In this document: piece by piece, positions 11,748 to 23,464 of the stretch
Position numbering within the stretch: the stretch's first letter is position 1
Layout of the letters: every line of letters begins with the position of its first letter
Assembly: GCA_022701365.1 (NCBI GenBank)
Contig: JAKUHH010000151.1
Location: 255,446-319,445, forward strand
From: Mycocentrospora acerina
Taxonomy: Eukaryota; Ascomycota; Dothideomycetes; Pleosporales
Direction of reading: 5' to 3'
DNA: 64,000 nt
Translations under genes and position numbers: made by a program
The notes under the pieces: generated by a model
Seen by the model: only the letters and a program-made list of their open reading frames with translations
Databases searched by the model: none
What the model was told of the DNA's origin: nothing

Positions 11748-12620
11748 ATGAAGACTGTTTCTCTCCTGACGGCGTGCTTGGTGTCCTCTGCGGCGGCGTT
11801 CCCTTTGCTGCCAGAGGAACATGCTTGGAAAGCACCCGCATCGACTGATCGTATGATAACCCCTCTCCTTTACTTTTAGATATCAGTTGCTGATGGAGAA
11901 AACATCAGGTCGATCCCCCTGCCCAATGGTCAACACTCTTGCCAACCACGGCTACCTCCCACGAAACGGCCTTAACATCTCCATGGCCACCCTCATCACC
12001 GGTCTGCAAGACGGCGTCAACCTCGCCGAAGCAGCAACCCGACTTGTCGGCGCCAGAGCCCTCACAGCCTCCACAACCGGCAACCCAGAAACCTTCAACC
12101 TCGACGACCTAAACAGACACGGCTGTACGTATCCCTCTCTCTCCCTTCTACACCACCTCACGATCCAAAAATCCAAGCCATCCTACTAACACCACCCCCA
12201 GTCATTGAGCACGACGGCAGTCTCTCCCGTGCCGACATCTTCTCGGGCGACAACCACAGCTTCAACAGCACAATCTGGAAAAAGACATCCTCGCACTTTA
12301 CCGCCCCCAAAATCACCATCCCCGTCGCTGCAGCAGCCCGCAAGGCACGTCTTGCAGACGCCCAGGCCCAAAACCCACAGTACAACTTCTCCGCCGCAGA
12401 CGCCCAGTTCAGCTTCATCGAGACAGCGCTGTACCTCAGCATCACCGCCAACGGCACGTTGAGCAGCGGTGCGAACGTTACGGGCGTGAGGGAGTGGGTC
12501 AATGTGCTGTTCAAGAAGGAAAGACTGCCGGTTAAGGAGGGGTGGACCAGGCCCGCCGAGGAGATTACTACCACGGCGATTTTGCAGCTCGTGGGCTTGG
12601 TGGGCGCAGCGTCGGCGTAG
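11748..12620 (+). CDS. secreted heme-thiolate peroxidase (chloroperoxidase / Peroxidase_2 family)
   Basis: Members of this family are extracellular heme-thiolate enzymes (chloroperoxidase, unspecific peroxygenase) that use H2O2 to halogenate or oxygenate substrates. Exons are 11748-11850, 11909-12124 and 12202-12620, giving 245 residues; introns are 58 and 77 nt. A signal peptide is visible at the start (MKTVSLLTACLVSSAAA, cleavage near residue 17). The proximal heme ligand motif is present as SPCPMVNTLANHGYLPRNG, created exactly at the first splice join. The acid-base motif appears as FIEHDGSLSRAD across the second join, and FSGDNHSFN follows it. Several N-x-S/T sites suggest glycosylation. 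The size is that of the short chloroperoxidase-type group. Substrate cannot be inferred. The gene stands alone between NOP7 and a gene-poor stretch. Confidence 0.93.
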
Positions 12621-12663
12621 AAGTGAGATTTCTAGCAAGACTTTTTTTTGGCATGGATGAGTT

Positions 12664-12690
12664 GTATGTATGTATGTATGTATGTATGTA
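12664..12690. repeat. (GTAT)n microsatellite
   Basis: Nearly seven perfect GTAT units in the 3' flank of the peroxidase gene. Confidence 0.95.
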
Positions 12691-13156
12691 GGCATGTTTA
12701 TTTCTGGATGGATGGTATGCATGGGACGTTGGGCTGTGTATATGGACGCCAAATGTGGAAGAAGAGCATCATTTTGGAAAAAAAAAGATTTTTTGCATTT
12801 AAAGTTTAATTTATTCGTTCATTTTTCGAATTCAATTGTTGATTGCAATCAAACTTTCCCAAAGTTGATTTGATTCATCAGCTGGATCTGTCTGCCTGTG
12901 AGGATAAATGATTACACGCATGATGTTAATATTTTTCCCAATGTACTTTATATTGCGTCCGCGCGGTGCCGCACAAGAGACGGACTACAAGAATCCAGGG
13001 TCCCCCATGGCGATGAGACCGGAAAGTATCGAGAATAAATTCGATGCTTCCAGCGCTAACCTGCGTTGCGGCATCAAAGAATAACATTTAACCTATGTTG
13101 AATAGAGCCTCTGACTAAATATTAGCAGATGTCGAAGCAAAAGCCCAAGGTTGAGC

Positions 13157-13158
<2 letters not shown>

Positions 13159-13205
<47 letters not shown>
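13159..13205. repeat. (CA)n microsatellite
   Basis: Forty-seven bases of perfect CA repeat. Confidence 0.98.
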
Positions 13206-13207
<2 letters not shown>

Positions 13208-13900
13208 TCCGATCAGGTGAGATGCTTCTACCCTGCGAGGAGTAATGTGTTAGCATCTACACTAGCAAGGAGACATGCCAGTGTAGATATACGTTTGAAA
13301 AATTGGTCAACTTTCACTCTATTCCATACTCGAAGTTTGAAGTGTACGGTTATCACCTCGCTTGGAAGTGGTTGAGTATGTTTTCGATGGAACCGGACTG
13401 TACGTATACTTGAACGCTTCGAATGTTCAGACCCGTCGGGGGTTTTTTCCTCTTTTTTTTGTGATACAAATGTGAAGACTTTATCGGGAGTGTTGCGCGT
13501 TTGTCTGTCCACAATATTTTTTTTGCAGGATAGGTGGAGGTATTTGAAAGTCATACGTGCGAGGTTTTAATTCACTCTCCGCATGCCGTCCATGTCTTGC
13601 GTGCAGCTGTCCGCCCTCTTTGTTCTTCCTTGTGTGAAACACTGCAGTTGCTACCTCATGGTCTTTGGAAGCTTGAGCTGGTTATCTACAATCATGGGGC
13701 GATGACGCACGAGTGAAAATAGAGGCTGTTTTGGATTTCACCATTCACCTTCATTGCAATGAGCTGCCTGTTTTATAGCTACGACTGCCCTGTTAGTCGT
13801 ATACCAATTTGGTCACTCTTTGTGGTTACAAAAACAAACTTCTATAGTTAGCGCAAGCAGTCGAGGACGAGTGGAACAACTATTCACAGACTATCACGAT

Positions 13901-14933
13901 ATGAAGTCGTGTGCGGGGTTTTATTCGCCAGTGTCAGCCACGCTGGTTGCGGGCGCATCGAGTGAACAGTCTGGGACGCCGATGAGCATGAGCTCAGTTG
14001 TATCCGACCGCTGTACTCGTCATCCCACATTCTACATTCCCAGAAACTTGACGCAAGCGACTGTGACTGCAGACCCTCAGCTCAGGCGTCTGCAACAAGA
14101 CCTCCTGATTCTGACCAGCTTCAACGACAACGATACTCTGCATTGGCAGCCATCGTGGTTCGAGAAAACTCTGTCTAGCCAACGGTTTTGGACCTTGCAT
14201 AACCCACCGAATGTAGTCACCCAACGACTTCCCAGCTTACAGTACGGACGGCAAGTTTTCACACGCAGGATGCGATGCGCAACTGATCCACCGCCGTCCT
14301 ACGTTCGGGATTGGGAGCACTGGCACCGGATATGCGACATCTACGGCATCCCGCATGATTTTCTCTGTGAAGACCACGTCAGACTCATGCGTCTTGGACT
14401 TGCAAGGACCGAGGCCGGCGAGATGTGTCGTGAGTACTTCCACTGGTTCAACAGTTCCTCACGCATGCGCGCTAAACAACATAGCACCTCCTGTGTATCC
14501 CCTCTACCCAGAACCCCAACCCAGGCACCAAGGGCGATACATACTAGATTCATCATCCTACAAAACTCACCTGCCCCGGAAGTTCCACAGCATACAACCC
14601 GCAGGTGTCATCGCTGAAGATGGTACGGAGTGCCCGACTGAGGTTGTTGTCGTTCACTCAGACGGCGCGCTTTCAGTCGAAGATCGTGAGACCTTTTCCT
14701 CACACCTGCGTCCAAGCCAGTGGTCAGAAATCGACAGGTATGATGGGTATTGCGGCGACGAGCCGTACGTATGTGAGATTCCGATACCGAAAGATCGGGG
14801 GAAGGGGAGACGATGGAGCTATCTGCCATGGACAACGGAGCAGGAGGAAAGTTGTCGGCCGATCATGTTAAAACTGGGGGTTCGTAGTAAAAATTTGCTG
14901 AGTGAGGATGAAGAGGCACATGTGAATGTTTGA
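13901..14933 (+). CDS. hypothetical fungal protein, 325 residues
   Basis: Two exons, 13901-14429 and 14485-14933, with a 55-nt intron (donor GTGAGT, branch GCTAAAC, acceptor CATAG). The join changes frame cleanly from ...AGEMC to PPPVYPLYPEPQ. The ATG at 13901 (MKSCAGFYSP) is the first in frame. The protein is rich in aromatic and proline residues, with clusters such as DWEHWHRICDIYG and SYLPWTTEQEE. No signal peptide or membrane helix is evident. Its C-terminal third has acidic and Trp-rich patches (SQWSEIDRYDGYCGDEPYVC). I do not recognise a domain. It looks like a lineage-restricted soluble protein; the intact splice signals and long open frames across the join support a real gene, while its function is unknown. 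Confidence 0.7.
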
Positions 14934-17353
14934 AGGTTGTTTGTCTTGGATGTTGCGAACCTTTGAGATGGTTAAAGTCGAAAGGTCGGGCTATGCATGA
15001 CGGCAGTTGAGGACGGGAAAAGTACCCCGTACATTTGTACGATGGTGCAACCTCAGGGGTAGTTTCTGCTTTAGTGCTTTCATCGTATACTGGAGTGTGG
15101 AAAACGGAAATAGATCGAAGAATTCTGCCGTTATATCAGATGGTGCAGGCGATGGCTTATGTGATAGAGGAGTACTTGGAAAATGACAACATTTCACTCA
15201 GTAAAGGGCATTCGGAACTGTCCTATACATCCCAGACTGATATTCCATTTATCTGGAGTCTCAACACCCCAGGAGTGACCGGACCAAGAACATCCTTGGA
15301 GACTAGCCCTTCGAGAGTCCCGGAAGGATACATCCCTAGTCATGGCCGATGTCTTTGTGAGCTTCATTATTCCAGAGGCTAATCCAACAAGTACTAAGAT
15401 ACCCCCAAGCTTAACGACCGATATGGCCGCCCCGCCTGTCGCGTACGTACCGCTAAGTCCGTGATGACATTGCATATCTGGTCTAAGGAACGGATTGAGC
15501 TCGATGAACACCCAACGGTGTCAGTAGCATGGTTACCCCCTAGTACACCAAGATAATTTGAAGCGTTTGAGAATTTTAGGTCAAGATCTATCTAGTCGCG
15601 TTAAGTGAAAACTAGTCGAGGTCTGGTAGGTTTAGTACTGGGATCATTGACACGGCTTCACCGTAAATCGGACCTATTTCATCAGCCGTACTTGCAACAA
15701 GCTTTCGTATGCTCCTTGCCATTTTTTTTTCAATACTTTTGTATTGGCAAAGGATTCAATATAGTTCGGTTGTCAGGAGGGGGTCCTATCCCATGAGACG
15801 AACACCCCTCCACACAAACTGGGCACGGTTCTTTCGCCCGGCGATATGTGCCGCTTCGTTGCCCTGTATTCACCCCGCTCAACTGATGATCTTCCCCAGG
15901 TTACAAACTGGAATAATAGCCCCGTATTCTCGGTGTCTGCTGCCGCACTCTTGGCCGCCATGGAGGCAGAACTTATTCTGTCGAGTTACTCGCAATTCAA
16001 CCTAAAGTTTAAGTCTTGGGGAAACCAAAAAAATCTCTGTAATAGCCTTTTATTGCGGACTTGATCACTGGACTTCCTCAGGCTTTCTGTATTGGAAAGA
16101 GTGATCTCGGTGGCATGTATACTGGCAGCATATCGCAGCCGGGACGTGCATTCTTCACTCAAGGTCTTCACGACCTAGTCGCAGTCGGTACAAATTGGTG
16201 GAGATGCATAACCTGCAGCTAATAACATCAAACGCCTCTCTCGCGCATGTGCAGTCTGGCGGTCTGGCAATAGCGGGATCCTGAGTTGCGTTGAGTGTAG
16301 CGTACGGCTTCGCCGAGAGATGAACTTCAGGATGGCGGCGAATTAAGATTCTAAGAATATCGAGATAGAAGCTATCTCTCCGTGGTTTATCGGGCCTCCG
16401 TGCTGATCATGGAGTGGAGTGGATTGGAGTGGAGTGTCGTTGAAACATGGTGCCCAGCCAGAGACGCATCCCTACTTCGACGCTAGACAAAATTTGGCAA
16501 ATGGGCGTGTTGCCTCAACTTAGCATGGGCAAAATGTGCCCTACAATTAGATAATTCGGTATCGGAAAGTGCTCTCGAAAAGCCACAAACCTGGTTATTT
16601 TCAGTCGGAGATGGTTCCATACCCTTGTCGTCGTTGTAGATGGGGAGAAGTCCGAAATAGCATTCGCCTTCATCTCACTTCTCAGACAAAGCGGCTGGCC
16701 GTAGCAGTCAACATCAAAACATGAGGAACGATAATTTTTTCAGAATACAAACCACCACGTCTACCGCATTTGCCTGGTGGCCTTAATAATCTTTGACTTC
16801 AAAAAGCAGCTTTTGGGTCACATGTACACCGCCACAGCACGCGCAAGCTGAGGTGTTATTACCGTGCGTTTATTCGTCTGACAAGCTAAGCCCAAAACAG
16901 GCAATGGTGAGCTACACTTCAGAAAAGAACACATGGTGGCGTGCGGTACGACGTTGGTGGGGTCTGGAAAAGCATCTAACGAATCGTGAATACATGGGTA
17001 CTTGAGAAATTACCCAAAGCAGTATGTATGAAGATTTATGTTGAATGCTGTAGACAGCATTATCCATTTTGGTACAGGTCCGCAAGGATTCAATGGTGCT
17101 CAACCATGACAATTTGAGAATAATTAAATGGATTACTACCTCTGACAATGCATGCTTAGCAGCATACAGTGGAGCTGGAACGGTCTGCAGGTGAAAGCTT
17201 AATGTAGCGTTGTGCCAACGAAAAACAACATCTCCTTCGACTACCCGGCCTTTCCATCTACGAGCCTGTATAAGCAACATAACAAACATCAATGGGCGTG
17301 AGTAAGGAGATTCCAAAAGTTTTTATTACCAAAAATTACAACCACAATCCGAA
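14934..17353. other. gene-poor stretch, 2.4 kb
   Basis: Only short, unconnected ORFs on both strands. A GGAGT-type tandem stutter lies near 16411-16437. An ORF starting near 15342 (MADVFVSFIIPEAN) and its minus-strand partner have some protein-like composition but no splice partner or domain. I see no supportable gene. Confidence 0.45.
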
Positions 17354-18730
17354 TCAGGTGCACCGCCGTGTGGACCTCCCAATCTCCAACGCCTCCACTT
17401 CGCGCTCAATACCTGGCCGGCTAAGCCGTCTTCTCGACAGTGGGCTGTAGCTACCCCTACTACTACGCGGTGTATCGTGATCCGATGTACTACCTCTCCG
17501 ACGCTCAATGGACTCGATGACTTCCACAATATCCTCTTCCCGTTTGAGCTCACCGACATTGTGATCTTCCCAGACATGTTTTATGAGTGCTTTCACGTCA
17601 CCACATACAGTTTCGACGTTGGCACTTTCCGAGCATAAAACACAGGAGTAGGCCCCATTGGCTCCCTCACGATGGCATTTGACAACAAACCGATTCGAAA
17701 CTTGGAAACATCGCTCGAATCCATCTTTGTCATCCTTGAAAAGTTCCCATGCTTTCCCCGATGAAAGATGTAGTGTTCGTTCGCATTTAGGACAATATGG
17801 CGACGGATTAGATGTGATGCATGGTGACAATGGCTGATCACGATATCGTTGCAAATCAAGAGCATAGATGCAATACAAGGAAGAAGGCGTAGGACTCGTG
17901 GCACGAGGCACTGATCCCGTAAGCGACGTCGCGTCCGATGGTTCGATCCGGCTTTGCCACCCCAGCACGGTGGTATTGACTGGACTTCCACTTCGCACTC
18001 GCAAAGGCTCACGATGTGGTTTCACAACAGCAGTCATATCCGAAGCTGTACTTCCGACTATCGTTGGATGCAAAGATGTTCGAGTCGGGCTTGTCAGCAC
18101 GACGGGGGCCTGTCTCGAGTGACAAGTAGAGAGTGGCGTGACCATCTGACGTTTTTGCTGAGATGCAAGAATGTCTACACATGCAATTCCCGCGGCTCGG
18201 GAAGCTCTACTGAGATTTGAGAGCTGATGTGACACAGAGCTCGACGAAGTAGGACCGTACAAGAGCGTCGTGATCAACACACTCTGAAGCTTGATGATTT
18301 GAGACTGTAGTGCGGATTGTGAAAACGCTGCATCGTTTGTCAGCCTAGACATCTTGATCATGATGGAAAGAAGAAATGTACCGTCGCCAACGGCGAAAGC
18401 AGGGCCACACTCCTCATGTCCAATTTCGAACTGTCGTTTGGCTGCTGCCTTGTCCATGACAATGGCCTCGTCGCCGTTAAACTCATCATCCTCGACATAT
18501 TCAATCCTCCTGGAATTTGGATACCCTTTTGCTCGAAGGCCTTGCTCATACTCTCTTCTCTCCTTGACCCTCAAGGTCTGATGTAGATCTCGAGTCGCGT
18601 CGAAAACATCCAGTAGAGTGTACGTCAACGTTTGCACGACATTTGCCGGATCGATACGGGGATCCTATTGTCTTTAGCACATTTCTCGGATTTAGTCTGC
18701 GTTTGTGAAGAGACTTACTGCGACGTGCAT
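17354..18730 (-). CDS. hypothetical fungal protein with C-terminal cysteine-pair region, 422 residues
   Basis: Three exons: 18730-18719 (12 nt, MHVA), 18664-18382 and 18327-17354. Intron 1 (18665-18718) has a consensus GTAAGT donor. Intron 2 (18328-18381) is exactly 54 nt with no stop, so it reads through in frame; its GTACAT donor, GCTGAC branch and GCAG acceptor make splicing more likely than not and give FAVGD-AFSQSALQSQ. The N-terminal half has helical segments (VQTLTYTLLDVFDATRDLHQ) followed by a Ser/Thr-rich linker. The C-terminal half has YCPKCERTLH, then FERCFQVSNRFVVKCHRE and YSCVLCSES, with conserved-looking Cys/His that could bind zinc, then acidic and Arg/Ser-rich tails. This layout recalls a large group of uncharacterised fungal proteins. 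No function is claimed. An alternative 5' exon is possible, since the frame stays open upstream of 18730 to about 18805. Confidence 0.72.
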
Positions 18731-20131
18731 CTTTACATCCGATATCGCTTCGAAGATGTTGATCAGGTTCAGCCAAAGAAAAGTAAACGGACCCTGAGTA
18801 GCTTAATAGGGCGAAGTGCAGGGTGACATGCTAGGCGGCTAGGCTTCCTTAGAACCCCACGTCTTCCTGTCTTAGCCATCTCCAAAGGGCTGAATTAAGC
18901 ATAATGCCTTAATAGCCTCATGTTTGATGATGCATCTTTATTGCTGGCAAGGTACAATTGGCGGTTGAACACTGGCTAGCTTTGTGGATGGTTTGCTAGC
19001 GGCACCGGCCCGCGCCAGCACATCTGCACAACATCTGACGTCATCGCCAGACAGGGTCACTTGAGCAGAGCAGACAGAGCATTTGTTGTTTACGTGTGTA
19101 ATGTTTTTGTTTACTAGAATATTCTTGAATACAACGGGCTATTGATAGAACGAAGTTGGTCTCTCAAGATATATTCGCCATGAAAAGCTAAGAAACGGTG
19201 AATATGTAATACAGTTAGATCTCCCTTCAAAATTAGATTTGCAAGTCTAAGTTTTAAAAGATGCGCAATGTTGACCTCGCATCCCACTTTTTTTTTAACT
19301 TCCTTGGGTCCCAGAGTGAGAAAATGGGTGTGAGCGGCTTGATGATTTGACATGATTAGTGTAATCAGGCGCGCGCCGACCCAGATTTTACGAATCATAA
19401 GAAATTCTGCTCTCACGGTATTCCAGGGCTTCTATCCACCCCTAGGTGGTCCTTTGAGAAGTATGCCTTGTGGAGCAGAATTGGAAATGGAGAGAAAGAG
19501 AATTTTGCAGAGCCTTCGAAGGATCTGGCTTGTTTGGTGAGGAGGGAACTCAAGATCGACGATCCACCCACTAAATGCCACAACGATAGAGTTTGCTACT
19601 GAGATGATCTGCACTGATATCAAGAGGGGGTTTTGCGCTATTTACGAGTTTGCCAATTGTGATAATGCCACGCCTGCGAAATTCCTCCGTTGTTGGAAGC
19701 GCAGTACACTGCCCTAATCAGCAGAACATACAGGTATCGGGGCACATCAAAATATTCTACTAATACTATATGTCACTGTCATGCTAAATTTGTAAGTTTG
19801 AAGAATGCTCCTTTGGACTAGATCTACCTGTCAATTACGCTTCGCTGTTCTTAGGCCTAGAGCAAGTCGCAAAAGGCAGCCACAGAAAAACACCCAAAAC
19901 GCCCAAAGAAGCCAAAAAAGCCAAAAAAAAAACTACAATGCTTGATGTTTAGTATCAACGTGACAGTCGATTGAGGAGTATCATAAAAATATGTACGCGG
20001 ATCGATCAATCGACTGAAAACAGAAAGCTTTGCGATACAATCCTACATGAAAAATCTGCCTGAGATTAAGTAATGGTATTTTTCAAATTGTCTCACGTTT
20101 GAAATACTATCGGCTTGTAATAAATTCGTGC
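18731..20131. other. intergenic, 1.4 kb
   Basis: No gene is seen. Local A-rich stretches (19910-19935) and short random ORFs only. Confidence 0.5.
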
Positions 20132-21964
20132 TCAAGCTTGAAAGTTACTTTGAGAATCCAGAGCCCGACGTCTCTCTGCCATCTTCTCCCGAGTTGCAGC
20201 GTTCTTTTCCCTGTCGGCTTGAACTCTCTCCGCGTACTTGCTCCGAGCCCTGATCTGAGGGCCTTTCCGGTAGATAACATAGACTGGGACGCAAACAACT
20301 ACGGAAAGCGCGAAGAGTATCCATGTCGCGTTCTTGGTTCCCAGCGTATGGTACATAGGGCCTGTGTAGAATGAGCAGAGGCCTGCTAGGACATCCCGTG
20401 AGAAGCCGTTACCACCAGTGGCCGAAGCAGAATACATCCCTCCATATGCAGCGACCATGTAATCAATCGTAGCATAGTAGATGGCCATGTTGGCCCATCC
20501 AATCAAGACTGCAAAGATCAAAGGGGCAATCCACGGAATCGGTGGCCCTCCAACCACAAACGCGGAGCCTAGGAGACCAACTGGAAGACCTAAAACAACG
20601 TACTGGAGGAACCACAGTCTACTCTCTGGGGTGAGCTTTTTACCGGCCTTGCGCTGCTGATTGTGCCGCCTGATGACCGGAAGGTATGACCCCCATGCAC
20701 ACCAGTAACCGATGAAGAGTGCGAATAAGGCAAGACCGAGCTGGCTCGCAGTGAAGTTCCAGGTGGAGTCTTTGAACACATAGCCGTAGGACTCCAAAAA
20801 GCTGAAGATCAGGGCGTCGGCAAAACCACTGAGCAGAGACAGGAAGCCGACGATGGGTTCGCACACTAGCATCTTATACGGACGACCCATAATCGCGAGG
20901 ATCTCATTCAAGTGCAGCTTGTGGCCTTCTGTGGGACCTTGGATGTTGTGGCCTTGCTTGCGCATCTTCTTCGCCCGTTTGTTGAGCATGACCGTGGAAC
21001 GCGTTTCGGGAACCACAAAGAAGTGGATACACTGGACAACGCATCCGAAGATGAGCTGGATCCAGAAGTTCCATCGCCAGTCAAGGTACTGCTCGATCGC
21101 ACCTCCACAAATGCCACCAATGACTAATAGCCAGTTAGCAACTGGGTCTCTCTGCTCGTACGATCGCAAAATTTAACAGAATTGATGGCTAAATTGATTT
21201 TGATGGAAAGAGACGTACCAGAACCGAGGCAAGACCACAAGCTTGCCCATAGTACAGCGAATTGCTGCTCTTCAGAGTCGAACATGTCAGCAACCATGCC
21301 GAGAGTGACAGAACCTCCTGCTGAGCAGAGGCCACCGAGACAACGCGCCAGAAGAACCATCCACCAGTGGCTGCTTGCGCCAGCCAGTATCTGCCATAGA
21401 TTGACAGTGCCCAGGGAGATTTGCATCACCCAAAAGCGTCCGTACTCCTCTGACCATGGCGCCCACAGCTCACAACCAATCCCGTAAAGGATGAGGAAGT
21501 ACGCCATCCCTGCTCTGGCATTTGTGAAGTGGTTCTCGCCGAGGTTGTAGTGGTCGTTGAGGCGACCAATTGCGTTGCCATATATGGCGGCGTTGAAGTC
21601 TGTTACTTGTCAACAATCGCGGAACTGTAGAATGATGCAAACAAGGGCTCTTACTCATACTCGTCTGGCAAAGTGCCACAACGGTAAGGATCCACCACTT
21701 CTTCTTTGTGGCCCACATGTATGCTGTGTGTTCCACAGCGTTGGCCTCGTCGAGGATCAACGGGCCTGCCGCCCGTGACTCGTCAGTAAGGAGTGTTATT
21801 ACTCCTGAGGAAGTTGCCTCCTTGCGCCCACTGGATTCAGCGGTGGCATCGCTGGGGTACCTACTACGTTCAGATTCGGTAGCCTGAAAAAAATTAGCAC
21901 ATTAACTGAAATATCGATCTGGCATGAAACAATAGCTAGCAGCAAAATCTCATGCACATACCAT
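20132..21964 (-). CDS. major facilitator superfamily transporter, DHA1 (drug:H+ antiporter) type
   Basis: A 534-residue, 12-helix MFS permease likely exporting small molecules by proton antiport at the plasma membrane. Exons are 21964-21962 (only the ATG), 21883-21655, 21599-21219 and 21123-20132; introns are 78, 55 and 95 nt. The joins give M-ATESERSRYPSD, then CQTSM-NFNAAIYGNAIGRL, then LWSCLGS-VIGGICGGAIEQY. Helix 1 begins KKKWWILTVVALCQTSM. The loop after helix 2 reads LWAPWSEEYGR, and helix 4-5 has LARCLGGLCSAGGSVTLGMVADMF, followed by the DHA1-like motif VIGGICGGAIEQYLDWRWNF. A charged central loop separates the two six-helix halves, and the C-tail is strongly basic with a coiled look. 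The substrate is unknown. Neighbours are unrelated, so no gene cluster is indicated. Confidence 0.92.
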
Positions 21965-22544
21965 TGTGCAGAATGCAAGGCCGGAATTTGGCGATGCCTG
22001 GGAAGAAGATTTTGTTACTTGGTCTCCGAACAGACAAGTTTGCGTTAACTTGACATGAGAATGTTGGAAAGGGAAGATAGCTTGAGTATTTATACGAATT
22101 TCTTATGGCGGGGCAAGCCGATATTTTGGAAGCGTTTGGGAAGATCGTTCAGAGATAATTTTTGATAGGGCTGCAGAATGACTTCACCAACAATAGTGGT
22201 GCTAGTTTTGTGTTTTGGAGCGGAAGCTTAAAACTGCTCGCCTTCATCTCCATGGTTCACTAGAACGTAGAGCCTTGGTCCAACACCACAGCGTATCGAA
22301 TCCAGAGATTCTTTATATCACATGAGTCTCGAACCCTTGGTAACCATGTATATCCACAAGTAGACCTGTGGTAAAAAATAATAATAAACAGCTTCCATGA
22401 ATTCATTTACCGCAAACAACGCGATCAAAAATGTAGTACTTTCCATGCCTCTCAACAAAAAAGTTTGCATTTTTCGGGCAAAAACATCAAATTTTCTCCA
22501 AACCATGTAAGAAGAAACCAAACCTGAAGTCTCAACCCTACCGC
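21965..22544. other. intergenic, 580 bp
   Basis: Promoter side of the MFS gene and 3' flank of the next minus-strand ORF. No other gene is supported. Confidence 0.5.
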
Positions 22545-22976
22545 TTAACCAATCAAAATCCCATCATCGTCCGTATTCCAGTCCCACTCCTCCATTCCCC
22601 ACCCCCGCAACGGAATCCACTCACGTCCCGTCTTTTCCTCAAACTCTCGCTTCAGCCTAACCCAGTGTTCCTCCAAATCGCGCCCTAACCGGACCAAGTC
22701 CGGTCCTTCGCCTTCGTTCTTACGACGCCTCGACAAGCTGTAATATTCGTTACTGAGGCCCCGCCTGCCGAATAAGCCAACGGTCGCGTTTGATTTGAGC
22801 AAAATTGGCAGAATATATGTGTACGTTGTCGGCGTAATAGCAGACTTATCGTCTTTGCCATCGTGGAGCATCTTCGTTGGACCTAGCACTTGGATCATGT
22901 GGTTGAAACTCGTCACACTGTTGAATGTTAGGGTCAATCCTTCATGCCCACTTTCGAATTCGCTGGTGATATTCAT
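22545..22976 (-). CDS. hypothetical protein (possibly the 3' part of a larger gene reaching ~23242)
   Basis: A 143-residue open frame starting MNITSEFESGHEGLTLTF and ending in an acidic, Trp-rich tail (GWGMEEWDWNTDDDG). It has protein-like composition with no membrane helix or recognised domain. Directly upstream on the same strand, across a (CA)15 tract at 22987-23016, lies a second protein-like ORF (23242-22973) with the segment DLLKDWLSHAAYNALFNN. The two are out of phase by two bases. The tract may be a recent length mutation in one gene, part of an intron, or a chance neighbour. The start at 22976 is therefore provisional, and function is unknown. Confidence 0.45.
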   Translation of the reverse strand: MNITSEFESGHEGLTLTFNSVTSFNHMIQVLGPTKMLHDGKDDKSAITPTTYTYILPILLKSNATVGLFGRRGLSNEYYSLSRRRKNEGEGPDLVRLGRDLEEHWVRLKREFEEKTGREWIPLRGWGMEEWDWNTDDDGILIG

Positions 22977-22984
22977 GGGTTCTT

Positions 22985-22986
<2 letters not shown>

Positions 22987-23016
<30 letters not shown>
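22987..23016. repeat. (TG)15 microsatellite
   Basis: Thirty bases of perfect TG, lying between two minus-strand ORFs in different phases. Confidence 0.98.
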
Positions 23017-23018
<2 letters not shown>

Positions 23019-23464
23019 GGGATGGGTTCTATGTGGACATTGATTGTGATTGCTGACCTCGCAGTGATAAACGTATTGTCGTACTTCTGGACTTTAGCAG
23101 AGCAGAGAAATGAGGTGGTGATTTTGAAAACCGAATAGTTGTTGAAAAGCGCATTATAAGCTGCATGTGATAACCAGTCTTTGAGCAAGTCATTGTTAGA
23201 ATTTGCTTGATACAAGTTATTGTATGTTTGTCCTGGAAACACGAACTTTCACAATGAGACATTGAGTCTTTGCGCATGAAAGAAGATATACATTGATGGT
23301 AATTACTAGTATTATTGACCACTCTATGCCACTAGATTAGTTAGTTTGCATGATTAACCCAAGATGTCTCAGCACTTGTTTGCCTACACCTGTAGGGCGG
23401 CATGACGCCTTATCAATGGAATACACGGATCTCGACTCCACTAGAATTCTTCAAAAATCCGAGC

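Larger units (their letters stand above)
12621..13900. other. intergenic, 1.28 kb, with microsatellites
   Basis: Contains a GTAT repeat (12664-12690) and a CA repeat (13159-13205). Short ORFs on both strands look random; no gene is supported. Confidence 0.5.

Noticed and set aside
15194..15511. Minus-strand ORF with a short hydrophobic piece (VVKLGGILVLVGLASG)
   Set aside because: No start context or family motif; the opposite strand is equally open.
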